Shown here: piece after piece, positions 22,911-31,659 of the stretch
How the letters are laid out: the number at the start of each line of letters is the position of its first letter
Position numbering within the stretch: position 1 is the first letter of the stretch
Assembly (NCBI GenBank): GCA_028699155.1
Contig: JAQVVD010000013.1
Coordinates: 1 to 39,097, forward strand
Direction of reading: 5' to 3'
DNA: 39,097 nt
Origin: Candidatus Peribacteraceae bacterium
GTDB taxonomy: Bacteria > Patescibacteriota > Gracilibacteria > Peribacterales > Peribacteraceae
Program-made: the position numbers and the translations under genes
Notes under the pieces: generated by a model
What the model was told of the DNA's origin: nothing
What the model saw: the letters and a program-made list of their open reading frames with translations, nothing else
Databases searched by the model: none

Positions 22911-24917
22911 ATGTCAGAAACCCCACTTGAATCTGAAGACCAACATGAATCTTCGACACAGCCAAAGAAAGATCGAAAAACCCAGGTTACCGTGAATGGG
23001 CTTATAAAATCAGTAGAAGCTGATATTATCCATAATATGACCGACGATTCATTGCAGAAATGGCGTGGTAAGGTCGATGCCGACTTGCGTGGTACGATCC
23101 TGAAGAAAAAGGAGCACAGTGTTCATAGCAAGCTCCCCGCTCTCACTGAGTATCCTTTTAATGTGCTTATGTCTGAATTGTCCGCGATGGGACTTCAAGG
23201 ATCATCGGGGGAAGAACAATTATTTTTCTCCCCCCCTCCCACAAATGTTCCTGCTGCCATAGGAGCAGATCTAGCGTGCAATATTGCCGGATACGCAAAA
23301 AAGAACGGTGCTTCTTTACAGGAGACCGCCTCTCGTATCGCTGACAAGTTAAGAGCCCATCCGCTTGTCGAGAGTGTGAGCCTTGCTGGGCCGTTCGTGA
23401 ATGTTTGTCTGCGCAAGGCGGAATTTGCAGGGAAAACCTTCGAATCCATTCGAGGACTCGGCAATCATTACGGCCATTTTAATGAGGGCAATGGTGCCGT
23501 TGCTTTTTTCGATTTTTCTCATCCCAATATTGCAAAGAATATGACCGTCGGACATCTGCGGTCCACACTTATCGGTGATGTTCTATGTAACATTCACGAG
23601 GCAGGTGGATATGTGCCGATCCGGGGCAATTATCTTGGTGACTGGGGGACTCAATTTGGGAAATTGATTTACGAATATAGAAAAGAGCTGGAGCGGGATC
23701 CGGAAGGTTTGCAGAAACGCCTTTACGAGGATCCCATTAGTACGTTGATGGAGCTATATCGCGCATTCGTAAAACGCGAAGAGGAAGATGAGACGGCTCT
23801 GGTAGAAGCTCGCGAAAATTTCCTCAAACTCGAACATGGGGACGTGGAAATCACCGCGCTCTGGGAAAAATTTCGAGCGTGGAGTTTGGAAGCGTTCGAA
23901 AAGGTCTACAAGCGTCTAGGGATTGATTTTGATACGTTCCAAGGAGAGAGTGCGTTCGCGAAACTCGCACTGGAAGTGATACAAGATGGTTTGGACAAGG
24001 GGATTTTCAAAAAGGATGGAGATGGTTCAGCCGTTTTTCCACAGCAACTTGTTCTCTTGCCTGGAGGCAAGGAAGTTGAAATGGAAAAGGATGAAATCGT
24101 TCTCAAACCTTCAGGCGCGACGGTGTATCTGACGCGTGATCTTGCAGCCATCAGATATCGGGCACAGGAGTTGGGCGCGAAAAAACTTGTATACGTTATC
24201 GGTAAAGAACAAGAAAAGCACTGTGCCATGCTATTTAGAATGGCGGAACAACTCGGCTATATCCAGCTTGGGCAAGCCCAACATTTCCCGTTTGGGCATA
24301 TGACAGTTGGTGGAAAAAAAATGGGTAGCCGGAAAGGGCAAGTGATGTTGATGACGGATATTTTAGATGAAGCTATTGAGAATGCTGCTTCCCTTCTTAG
24401 GAAACACAATGCTGAAAGCGAAAGGGAGGCATCGACTGATGACGATGCTATTGCCCAAAAAGTAGCCATTGGCTCTCTCTTCTTTAACGATCTCAAACAA
24501 AATAGGGAAAGGAATATTGAATTTGACCCAGAGAAATCTGTTGCCATTGAGGCGGGTCAAGGACCGTACATTCAATACAGTTATGCGAGAATAAATGGCA
24601 TCCTACGTGGACTGGAAATCCCGGATGAATCCCGTCGCATACCTCAAGAACTAAATCTTGAAGAGTCTATGTTGACTCTGCATCTCTCTCAATTCCCGGA
24701 GGCTGTGGCGGAAGCTCTCCAAAATGGTGTTCCGCATAAGATCGCAACATACCTGGATCAGCTTTGTAAGCTCACCAATACATTCTATCAGAATCATCAT
24801 GTGCAAAAATCAGAAGGAGACCAGCGCGTCTTCCGCATTAGGTTGATGCTTGCATGCAAGCAAGTACTTGAGAATGCCGCTAAACTTATCCATTTGCCAT
24901 TGCCCGAACACATGTAA
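22911..24917 (+). CDS. argS: Arginyl-tRNA synthetase (class I) with N-terminal extension
   Basis: Charges tRNA-Arg with arginine. The 668 residues comprise an extension of about 80 residues without family match, the ArgRS N-terminal Add-1 domain (about 85-190), the Rossmann catalytic core with SHPNIAKNMTVGHLRST (203-219) and GDWGTQFG, the KMSKS equivalent KKMGSRKG (469-476), and the DALR anticodon-binding domain (from about 545: QGPYIQYSYARINGIL to the end PEHM). The HIGH motif is TVGH; the first His is also replaced in other ArgRS groups, so this need not mean loss of activity. The surrounding island suggests an acquired copy, for resistance or for supplying Arg-tRNA to biosynthesis. It could equally be the cell's only ArgRS; the window cannot tell. 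Confidence 0.93.
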   Translation: MSETPLESEDQHESSTQPKKDRKTQVTVNGLIKSVEADIIHNMTDDSLQKWRGKVDADLRGTILKKKEHSVHSKLPALTEYPFNVLMSELSAMGLQGSSGEEQLFFSPPPTNVPAAIGADLACNIAGYAKKNGASLQETASRIADKLRAHPLVESVSLAGPFVNVCLRKAEFAGKTFESIRGLGNHYGHFNEGNGAVAFFDFSHPNIAKNMTVGHLRSTLIGDVLCNIHEAGGYVPIRGNYLGDWGTQFGKLIYEYRKELERDPEGLQKRLYEDPISTLMELYRAFVKREEEDETALVEARENFLKLEHGDVEITALWEKFRAWSLEAFEKVYKRLGIDFDTFQGESAFAKLALEVIQDGLDKGIFKKDGDGSAVFPQQLVLLPGGKEVEMEKDEIVLKPSGATVYLTRDLAAIRYRAQELGAKKLVYVIGKEQEKHCAMLFRMAEQLGYIQLGQAQHFPFGHMTVGGKKMGSRKGQVMLMTDILDEAIENAASLLRKHNAESEREASTDDDAIAQKVAIGSLFFNDLKQNRERNIEFDPEKSVAIEAGQGPYIQYSYARINGILRGLEIPDESRRIPQELNLEESMLTLHLSQFPEAVAEALQNGVPHKIATYLDQLCKLTNTFYQNHHVQKSEGDQRVFRIRLMLACKQVLENAAKLIHLPLPEHM

Positions 24918-24945
24918 ATTCCCCCTTGGTCTTGTTAGTCCCAGT

Positions 24946-26643
24946 ATGCAAAAAGATCCCTATATTATCGGCTTCTCCGATTCGGTTCACGACAGATCGG
25001 TCTGCTTGTTCAAAGGCAGTACTCCGTTGGTGGCTATCGAAGAGGAGAGGCTTACACGGGTAAAACATGCTCTCGATATCTTCAAGGAATCGAGAAAAGA
25101 TCCGTCCTTATTCATGAAATTGAAACTGGAACTCTCTCCTGCAGCCCAGAATGAAAAAAATTTACTCAGAAGCATCCAATATTGTCTCGACGCTCATTCA
25201 CTCTCACTCGATCAAATTGATTATTTCGTTGGTAATTCACTCCACCTCTTTTTCCCTTTCCGAGATCGATCGTTGTACGTCAACCATCATCTGGCACATG
25301 CGGCTTCCGCATTCTTTGCCTCCGGCTTCGATGACGCCGCCATCCTGATCATGGACGGCTACGGCGATCCCGTTGCATCGGGGGAATATGAAACGGTGCT
25401 GATCGCTGATGGATCTGGGAACGATTTGCGCGTCGTCTCGACTGTCTCTGGGCAGGTCAGCAACTATTACGACATGGAAAATTCCCTCGGGGTCTTTTAT
25501 CGAATCGGGACTCTTTTGGCAGGATTCGGTCTATTCGATGAGGGGAAAGCGATGGGGCTCAGCGCCTACGGGAAACCAAAATATTATGAACGTATTGCCG
25601 CACATATTTGCTATGGGGATGCAGTTGTGAAGGTTGATAATAAATCGATTTGGGAAGAGCTGTCTCTGGCTATTGTCCCGCGTGATGCATTTGAGGTACG
25701 GGCGGATGTTGCCGCTTCTTTCCAGAAACATCTCGAAGAGATCGTTGCTCATTATGCTGACATTGCGAAGAAGAAAACGGGGAAAACACGACTCTGCATA
25801 GCAGGCGGCACTGGCCTCAATTGCGTATCGAATGCAAAATTACTGTTAAGTGGTCAATTCGATGATGTTTTCGTCTTTCCTGCTACTGGAGATAACGGCA
25901 TTTCGCTGGGCAGTGCATACTACTTGGCGCACACGGTTCTCCGTCTGCCGCGAACTCCACAGCTGCCTGCAGCGTATCTAGGTCGCGATTATTCTGATGA
26001 AGAATGCGAACGAGCATTGCAAATGTGCAAAGGCCAGGTTGAATACCGGAAAATGACGACGGAAGAGCGCTGCGCTGAAGCGGTGAGGCTTCTACTTGAT
26101 CACGATATACTCATGTGGTTCCAGGGCGGTTCCGAGATCGGACCGCGTGCACTTGGGCATCGGAGTATCTTGGCAAATCCTGATAATAAAAAAACCAAGG
26201 ATTACATCAATGAAAAGGTGAAGTTCCGCGAGATGTTCCGTCCTCTTGCACCCATTGTGCTTGAGGATCAAGCATCGAAATATTTTCGCATTCCAAAGGC
26301 ATCACCCTATATGTTGTTTTCCCCTCCCATTCAGAAAATCACGAAGGAAGTTGCCCCAGCAGTTGTGCATGTGGACAATACCGCCCGCTTGCAGACCCTC
26401 AATAAGACCCAGAATCCTATTCTCTACGAAGTCATCAGCCGATTTGGTTCTTCATCCGGATGCCCAATTGTGCTGAATACGTCGTTTAATGGGAAAGACG
26501 AACCTATTGTCGAAACCCCCCAGGAGGCAATTCGGACGTTTCTTGGCTCGCCAGTGTCACACTTGTTCTTGGAATCGTTTTATGTGAAAAAATTGCAAAT
26601 AAATGATCAATCCAAGATGATGCCCGAATTGGAAAGAACTTAA
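24946..26643 (+). CDS. NodU/CmcH-family carbamoyltransferase
   Basis: Transfers a carbamoyl group from carbamoyl phosphate, through carbamoyl-adenylate, to a hydroxyl or amine of a small molecule. The 565 residues contain the N-terminal Kae1-like domain with metal-binding NHHLAHAASAFF (113-124), IMDGYGD, GLFDEGKAMGLSAYG and the nucleotide-site GGTGLNCVSNAKLL, and the C-terminal YrdC-like-paired domain with GSEIGPRALGHRSILANP, KFREMFRPLAP and VLNTSFNGKDEPIVETP. Relatives decorate Nod factors, cephamycin, novobiocin, tobramycin and ansamycins. I start at ATG 24946, 28 nt after argS. This gene is the strongest sign that the island makes a decorated small molecule. Confidence 0.92.
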   Translation: MQKDPYIIGFSDSVHDRSVCLFKGSTPLVAIEEERLTRVKHALDIFKESRKDPSLFMKLKLELSPAAQNEKNLLRSIQYCLDAHSLSLDQIDYFVGNSLHLFFPFRDRSLYVNHHLAHAASAFFASGFDDAAILIMDGYGDPVASGEYETVLIADGSGNDLRVVSTVSGQVSNYYDMENSLGVFYRIGTLLAGFGLFDEGKAMGLSAYGKPKYYERIAAHICYGDAVVKVDNKSIWEELSLAIVPRDAFEVRADVAASFQKHLEEIVAHYADIAKKKTGKTRLCIAGGTGLNCVSNAKLLLSGQFDDVFVFPATGDNGISLGSAYYLAHTVLRLPRTPQLPAAYLGRDYSDEECERALQMCKGQVEYRKMTTEERCAEAVRLLLDHDILMWFQGGSEIGPRALGHRSILANPDNKKTKDYINEKVKFREMFRPLAPIVLEDQASKYFRIPKASPYMLFSPPIQKITKEVAPAVVHVDNTARLQTLNKTQNPILYEVISRFGSSSGCPIVLNTSFNGKDEPIVETPQEAIRTFLGSPVSHLFLESFYVKKLQINDQSKMMPELERT

Positions 26644-26684
26644 AGAAAAATTGGAACTAAGGTTTCTTTAATTTACCAACATTG

Positions 26685-27464
26685 ATGCCAATTATTATTC
26701 CAGTAAAGGCAGTAATAGATGGCATTGGATATGGCCGCACTGTAAATCAATTGATTGATCTATTTGTGAAGACAGAGATGGAGAAAAGAGGAGTGAAGGG
26801 TTTTAAGGCTGCTGTCATCGAAATGTTCGATGACAGCAGGAGTCCAATTGTCCATTTAGATGATGATGTGGTCTTCCAATTTGAGTTCAAGGAAGAGGGC
26901 ATTGCTAATGCCTCGGACGTGGGAAAAGTGAAGTCAATTAATTTGAAGGATGTAAAGAATATCAAAGCAATTGAGGACTCATTAGATCCCAATTCAGCCA
27001 AGTGCTACATCATTCAGTGGGGAAAACCACATACTACCGATTGGATTCTCTCTTATGATTTCCGATACAACAAAAAGGTTGCAAAGGAGAAACTGAATAG
27101 AGCGCGTGAATTTATAGCGGCTTGCAATAAATTGGATACGTCACGTTCTTTCCATGTACTCGTGTATCTCCTCTGGTCTGCATTGGAATTGATATTAGAC
27201 GTACGCCTGTGGCTTCTTCCTAATCACAAGCCAACTGAAGAACATAGAGACCGAAGGATAAAACTGGAAAGACTTTCGAAGACCTCTGGCCTTCTGAGCC
27301 CTGAATTCTGCAAGGCGTTCAAGTGTTTTTCGCAGCACAAAGATTCGGCACGTTATGCCATTGGAGAAGTAAGAAAAACAAAAAAATTCAACGAACAGCG
27401 AATTACAGACACCATCTCTTTGCTAGAGGGAGAACTCAATGAAGACCCCTATCTACAGTTTTAA
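26685..27464 (+). CDS. Unknown 259-aa protein, last gene of the island
   Basis: A soluble protein with no family I can name. The first half looks alpha/beta with an acidic patch (HLDDDVVFQFEFKEEG); the second half (about 140-250) is helical, with HVLVYLLWSALELILDVRLWLL and a basic stretch after it, somewhat like HEPN-type nuclease folds, but I do not find a clear R-x4-6-H motif. Base composition is the most AT-rich of all genes here, suggesting a different origin from even its island neighbours. A TTG directly before the ATG is in frame; ATG 26685 is preferred. It ends in a region with a 6-bp hairpin (27495-27512). Confidence 0.65.
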   Translation: MPIIIPVKAVIDGIGYGRTVNQLIDLFVKTEMEKRGVKGFKAAVIEMFDDSRSPIVHLDDDVVFQFEFKEEGIANASDVGKVKSINLKDVKNIKAIEDSLDPNSAKCYIIQWGKPHTTDWILSYDFRYNKKVAKEKLNRAREFIAACNKLDTSRSFHVLVYLLWSALELILDVRLWLLPNHKPTEEHRDRRIKLERLSKTSGLLSPEFCKAFKCFSQHKDSARYAIGEVRKTKKFNEQRITDTISLLEGELNEDPYLQF

Positions 27465-27494
27465 GAAGCCGAGACCTTCAAAGACAGGGTGCCC

Positions 27495-27512
27495 CCTTAG
27501 ATCACCCTAAGG
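27495..27512. other. Hairpin after the last island gene
   Basis: CCTTAG and CTAAGG form a 6-bp stem with loop ATCACC, 30 nt after the stop of the 259-aa gene. No T-tract follows, so a role as terminator is uncertain. Confidence 0.35.
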
Positions 27513-27586
27513 CATCGCTTTGCACGTGCTAGTGTTAACGCCCCACGAAGAATCAACCTGGATATAGCGAAAGTATTGCTGCGTAT

Positions 27587-27607
27587 GGGCACCACGGTCT
27601 GGTGCCC
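27587..27607 (-). other. Strong hairpin downstream of tRNA-Glu(CTC)
   Basis: GGGCACCA/TGGTGCCC, a perfect 8-bp stem with a 5-nt loop, begins 4 nt after the tRNA 3' end (reverse strand). It may stabilise or terminate the tRNA transcript although there is no T-tract. It contains the 12-mer GGCACCACGGTC also found at the opposite island edge (19737-19748). Confidence 0.5.
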
Positions 27608-27611
27608 GTAG

Positions 27612-27686
27612 TGGCAGCCCGTGGGAGAATCGAACTCCCGTTACAAGGATGAGAACCTTGCGTCCTAACCACTAGACGAACGGGCC
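27612..27686 (-). tRNA. tRNA-Glu (anticodon CTC)
   Basis: A 75-nt tRNA including an encoded CCA. The D-arm has TCTAGTGGTTAGGA, the anticodon stem GCAAGG/CCTTGT encloses TTCTCAT (anticodon CTC), and the T-arm is GGGAG-TTCGATT-CTCCC. The acceptor GGCCCGT pairs with ACGGGCT with a terminal G-U. It has its own promoter (27697-27724). It marks the right edge of the AT-rich island, and its T-arm sequence recurs as a fragment at 19550-19563. Confidence 0.95.
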
Positions 27687-27696
27687 AACGGTGCAA

Positions 27697-27724
27697 ATTG
27701 TACGGAGAACAAGCATGCGTGCAA
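27697..27724 (-). promoter_or_regulatory. Promoter of tRNA-Glu(CTC)
   Basis: -35 TTGCAC (27719-27724 reverse), 16-nt spacer, -10 TACAAT (27697-27702), 10 nt before the mature tRNA 5' end. Nearly the same 35-nt sequence, one mismatch apart, precedes the second tRNA-Glu locus at 38708-38735. Confidence 0.75.
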
Positions 27725-27781
27725 AGGAAGTTCGCGCGAATTGCACTTTGCACTTCCCGGAAGTGCGCTATCCTTTCCCCT

Positions 27782-28354
27782 ATGCGAATCTTCGCACTAC
27801 AGACGGACAAGCAGAAGATCATCCGGCGCTTCTGCCACGACCACGAAGGTGAGTCCGTAGTCTATTTTACGCACTACCACGGATTATCGTTCCTGTTCCG
27901 CGCGCTCAAGGATGTGCTCTACACCATCGCAATCATCGCGATTGGAGCACTGGCAATCTTCCTGAACCTGCACGTGGGCTGGACGTTCGGCATCCTGGGA
28001 GGCATCTGGTTCTTCTTCATATTCATCAACCTCATGAAGATTTACATCGACTGGCGGTACGACTTCATCGTCGTGACAACAGATAAAGTGATTCTGGTGG
28101 ACCAGACATTCCTCTTCAAACAACAAATCATGCCGATACACATAGAAAACATCGGCGGCATCAGCACGTTCACGCAGTTCTGGGACATCTTCCCGTTCGG
28201 AGGGATGTTCATCCACCTCAAAGAAGGACTCGGGGGCAAAGATATAGAAATCAGGTACGTGCCGCGTTCGCAGGCTCTGGCGGGGAAAATCTCCGACGTG
28301 GTGACGCGCTACCAGCGCCACAACTACCAGAAAGAGTTGTCGGCAAGAGAGTGA
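27782..28354 (+). CDS. Bacterial PH-domain-like membrane protein
   Basis: A 190-residue protein. The soluble N-terminus (1-40) is followed by two close membrane helices (about 45-65 and 70-92), then a PH-like domain with YDFIVVTTDKVILVDQTFLF, a long strand-rich middle, and VPRSQALAGKISDVV at the C-terminus. This layout matches the YdbT/bPH2-like proteins, whose biochemical role is largely unknown. ATG 27782 is chosen over an open frame upstream because that part runs into the tRNA promoter. The stop is 12 nt from the convergent uvrC stop. Confidence 0.7.
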   Translation: MRIFALQTDKQKIIRRFCHDHEGESVVYFTHYHGLSFLFRALKDVLYTIAIIAIGALAIFLNLHVGWTFGILGGIWFFFIFINLMKIYIDWRYDFIVVTTDKVILVDQTFLFKQQIMPIHIENIGGISTFTQFWDIFPFGGMFIHLKEGLGGKDIEIRYVPRSQALAGKISDVVTRYQRHNYQKELSARE

Positions 28355-28366
28355 ACGTCTTCTGCC

Positions 28367-30724
28367 CTACAGGGATGCCCGGAGGCTCGTAAGCTGCGCC
28401 TGCGTGAGGAACGGGCGCAGATCCGCATCTGATGCGTTGCGGATACTCGCAATGGAACCGAACTCTCTGAGGAGGCGTTTCTTCGTCTGCACACCGATGC
28501 CCGGGATCTCGTCCAACGCGGAGGAGACTGCATGTTTCTTCCCGCGGGCTTCGCGGTGCCGGTTGGCGAACCTGTGTGCTTCGTCACGCAGCCGCATGAG
28601 CAGGAATTTCGCCTGAGAATCCGATGGGAAGAGAACGGACGCCTTCCGTCCGCGGACGAACACTTCTTCTTCACGCTTCGCGAGAGAGATGAGAGGAATA
28701 TCCAGATGCAGCTCATTGAGCACAGATGCAACCGCACCCAGTTGCCCTTTGCCGCCATCAATGACAAGCAAATCGGGGCGCGACTGTAATGAGAGATCTG
28801 CTTTGTGTTCGGAAGCAATCGATACCATCACCACGATATCCGCGAACTTCGGATCAAGTTTCTTCGCTTTCGTGATGGCATCCGCCAACGCCTTCGGCGG
28901 AGTAATCACATGGCGGAATCCGACTTCGGCGTAGTATTCCTGCAACGTAGTCTTGGTGATGACATACACCTTCTCTTCCCTGAGCCGGGCAAGGAGTTTG
29001 CGAAGGAGGAACTGCCCGAGGCGATCACCGCGATAGGCATCCTTTACCCAGAACGTTTTGAGCTCCGTCACTCCGCCCTTGTGCGTAGAGGAACGTACGA
29101 AAGCGACCAGTTCTTCCCCCTTGCGCGCGACGAGGAAATCCTTGTAGCTAATGCCAGCGGGATCCAGATCATCGGGATGTTTGGCAACGGTTTCTTCGAT
29201 GAATTTCTGTTCCGCCTTACGGGCTTTTCCGAACTTGATGCCACGCCCGTTCCACTGCTTCTCCTCCTGCTTCACATTGCGAACAAGATGCAGGAGCCGG
29301 CGCCTGAGCACTTCCTGCAGAGCTGCATAGTCATCCACCTCCCCCTCTTTGAGCGTGCGGATGGTAAAGGAGCGATACTGATCGTTCGCGGTTTTGCCGT
29401 TCTTGAGCACCGCCATGCTCCCCACTGTTTCCGTCCCGCTCAGGTGGGAGATGTCGTACCCCTCTATGCGCCTGGGAAGCGTGGAGAGAGCAAGGGCAGC
29501 CTGCAGTTCCTTGAGCGTATCCTCGGCATCCTGTTGCGCCGCTTCCCACCGCGCCAGCTGCTGCGCGACTTTCTGCCGCGCATTCTCCTGCGCCATGAGG
29601 AGGAGCTGCACTTTCTTTCCGCGCTCAGGCACGGCAATCGTGACGCGCTTTCCCCGGCGCTCACTCAGCCATTCCTCCAGGAGTTCCTGCCCTTCCGGCG
29701 CTTCGTCCACGACGACCGTATCGGGAAAATCGGGCGTGGAAGAGTAGTACTGAGGAAGGAACTGCGTGATTGCGGCAGACGGAGCGTCCACATGTCCTGC
29801 GAGAGCGAAACTGTGTTCGCCAACCAGCTTGCCGCCGCGTTCGCGCAGGAGCACCACCTGCACGCGGTCTCTGAGGAGCGCCGTGCCGATGAAATCCGTA
29901 TTCATGCCCGACGTGTCCGAAACGATCTGCCGCTCCTCCAGCTCTCGGACATACTGCAGCGTGTCGCGCAGCTGCGCCGCTCTCTCGAACTTCCGATCGA
30001 GAGCGGCCTGCTGCATCTCCTCCGTGAGCTTGCGACGCGCGGCATCATGGTCTCCGCGGAAGAAACGGAGGAGTTGCTCAATCGCCTGCAGGTACTGGGC
30101 GCGGCTATAGCTCCCCGTACCAAGCCCGCAGTGCTTGCCGATCTGGCACTCCAGCGGGGGAACGTTGTAGATCGGCACATCCGCATCCGCTCCGCTGCGA
30201 GCGATGCGGTTGAGCTTCTCAATCGTCTGGGCCGACGTGCGGTACGGGAACGCCAGATGGAGGGCCTCGAGCAGGCGCCGCACGCTGAACGCACTCACGT
30301 ACGGACCGAAGTATTTGGCGCCATCCTGCTCCAGCCTGCGCACGACCTCCACGCCGGGGAACGAATCCTGCACGGCGATGCGGACGTAGACGTAGTTCTT
30401 GTCGTCCTTCATGAGCACGTTGTACTTGGGCTTGAGTTCCTTAATGAGATTGGTTTCCAGTACCAGCGCCTCCAGTTCCGTCCGGGTAACCGTCACTTCG
30501 AGATCGGCGATTTTAGCGACGAGAGACTGTTTCCAAGGCCCCAGAGAATCGCCTTTCGCAGGGAGAACGTAACTCTTGAGCCGGCTGCGGAGATTCTTGG
30601 CTTTCCCGACGTAGAGCGCCTCTCCTTTCGCGTTGAGCCAACGATACACCCCCGGAGAAGCGGGAGCTTTGGCAACGATGGATCGGAGTTGTGCGAGATG
30701 AGGATTCTTGACGGGAACTACCAT
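28367..30724 (-). CDS. uvrC: UvrC excinuclease subunit with an acetyltransferase (GNAT) domain inserted
   Basis: The dual-incision nuclease of nucleotide excision repair. The 785 residues compare with about 600 for normal UvrC. The GIY-YIG nuclease domain is at about 20-100 (GVYRWLNAKGEALYVGKAK), the Cys region about 185-205, and the UVR motif about 240-262. The RNase H-like nuclease has D424 (GYDISHLSG), D656 (LLVIDGGKGQLG) and H717 (RDEAHRFAN), and the helix-hairpin-helix domain covers the C-terminus (IPGIGVQTKKRLLREFG). Between EVLRRRLLHL (471-480) and D656 about 160 residues are inserted. They carry GNAT features: VKDAYRGDRLGQFLLRKLL (560-578) and YYAEVGFRHV (597-606). All catalytic residues are kept and the frame is intact. 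ATG 30724 is preferred over GTG 30742. Confidence 0.95.
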   Translation of the reverse strand: MVVPVKNPHLAQLRSIVAKAPASPGVYRWLNAKGEALYVGKAKNLRSRLKSYVLPAKGDSLGPWKQSLVAKIADLEVTVTRTELEALVLETNLIKELKPKYNVLMKDDKNYVYVRIAVQDSFPGVEVVRRLEQDGAKYFGPYVSAFSVRRLLEALHLAFPYRTSAQTIEKLNRIARSGADADVPIYNVPPLECQIGKHCGLGTGSYSRAQYLQAIEQLLRFFRGDHDAARRKLTEEMQQAALDRKFERAAQLRDTLQYVRELEERQIVSDTSGMNTDFIGTALLRDRVQVVLLRERGGKLVGEHSFALAGHVDAPSAAITQFLPQYYSSTPDFPDTVVVDEAPEGQELLEEWLSERRGKRVTIAVPERGKKVQLLLMAQENARQKVAQQLARWEAAQQDAEDTLKELQAALALSTLPRRIEGYDISHLSGTETVGSMAVLKNGKTANDQYRSFTIRTLKEGEVDDYAALQEVLRRRLLHLVRNVKQEEKQWNGRGIKFGKARKAEQKFIEETVAKHPDDLDPAGISYKDFLVARKGEELVAFVRSSTHKGGVTELKTFWVKDAYRGDRLGQFLLRKLLARLREEKVYVITKTTLQEYYAEVGFRHVITPPKALADAITKAKKLDPKFADIVVMVSIASEHKADLSLQSRPDLLVIDGGKGQLGAVASVLNELHLDIPLISLAKREEEVFVRGRKASVLFPSDSQAKFLLMRLRDEAHRFANRHREARGKKHAVSSALDEIPGIGVQTKKRLLREFGSIASIRNASDADLRPFLTQAQLTSLRASL

Positions 30725-30753
30725 GGCAAGCGTATGGTACACTCACTCGCCGC

Positions 30754-31590
30754 ATGGAGAATATGCCACTCGTTTCGGCACTTGTCCTCAATTACAAAAA
30801 TCCGCAGTACACGGTGAACTGCGTGCAGAACCTGCTCAGGCAGACAATCGCAGACAGAATGGAAATCCTGGTGGTGGATAACCACTCCTCCGACGACTCG
30901 ATCGGCGTACTGCGCAATCGCCTGGGCGGAAAGAGGAACGTGCGTATCATTGAAACGCCATCAAACCTGGGATTCGGCGCAGGCAATAACCGGGGAGTTC
31001 GCTATGCGAGAGGCAAGTACCTCCTGATTATAAACCCGGATACGGAACCGGAGCCGAAAGCTCTGGAACAATTGGTGCACATGATGGAGGAGGATGCAAC
31101 GATCGGCATTATCGCGCCGAAACTCGAATTTTCAGACAAGAGCACGCGCGACTCTTTTCGCCGATTCCCAAGCGTGACCGATTTTATCATCAAACGCACT
31201 CCGTTGCGCCACCTGCTGCACGAACGGCTCAACAGGTACTTGCGCAGGAGCATGCAACCGACCGAAACGTGCGATGTGGAGTGGGTGGTCGGCGCATGTA
31301 TGCTGGTACGGCGATCACTCTATGAATCGCTCAGCGGATTCGATGAGCGGTACTTTCTCTTCCTGGAAGATACGGATCTCTGCCGTCGATGCTGGGACGC
31401 AGGATTCCGCGTGGTCTTTAGCCCGCAAACGATCGCCGCGGACCGCAAGCAGCGGCTGAGCGGAGACGGGTTCCTGCCTATCCTGCTCAAAAAAACAGGA
31501 AGGATTCACGTCGTGAGCGCCATGAAGTACTTCTGGAAATGGAGGGGGAAATCGTTGCCAGATACGAGCAGGATCCGCCTTCCGGAATGA
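30754..31590 (+). CDS. GT2-family glycosyltransferase (rhamnosyltransferase-like)
   Basis: A 278-residue GT-A glycosyltransferase. The N-terminal strand is VSALVLNYKNPQYTV, followed by ILVVDNHSSDDS, the metal/nucleotide site LLIINPDTEP (DXD-like), WVVGACMLVRR and FLEDTDLCRR (catalytic base region). This order is typical of the WbbL/RfbF-like rhamnosyltransferases that build surface polysaccharides; donor and acceptor cannot be read from sequence. It is divergent from uvrC with only 29 nt between starts; a TATGGT box (30732-30737) could serve it. No membrane segment. Confidence 0.9.
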   Translation: MENMPLVSALVLNYKNPQYTVNCVQNLLRQTIADRMEILVVDNHSSDDSIGVLRNRLGGKRNVRIIETPSNLGFGAGNNRGVRYARGKYLLIINPDTEPEPKALEQLVHMMEEDATIGIIAPKLEFSDKSTRDSFRRFPSVTDFIIKRTPLRHLLHERLNRYLRRSMQPTETCDVEWVVGACMLVRRSLYESLSGFDERYFLFLEDTDLCRRCWDAGFRVVFSPQTIAADRKQRLSGDGFLPILLKKTGRIHVVSAMKYFWKWRGKSLPDTSRIRLPE

Positions 31591-31609
31591 ATTTCCCGCC
31601 CCTTTTAAG

Positions 31610-31638
31610 TTGACCTATCCAGCACACTTCCGTACCCT
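31610..31638 (+). promoter_or_regulatory. Promoter of the bL25 gene
   Basis: -35 TTGACC (31610-31615), 17-nt spacer, -10 TACCCT (31633-31638), 21 nt before the ATG at 31660. Confidence 0.6.
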
Positions 31639-31659
31639 TGCGCAGCGATAGATTCATCT

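Noticed and set aside
22911-24917. ArgRS judged inactive because the HIGH motif begins with Thr
   Set aside because: The first His of this motif is replaced in other active ArgRS groups; GH and the KMSKS-like motif are kept.
28805-30817. 670-codon open frame antisense to uvrC
   Set aside because: It mirrors uvrC codon positions in a GC-rich gene and matches no family, while the uvrC strand carries every UvrC motif.
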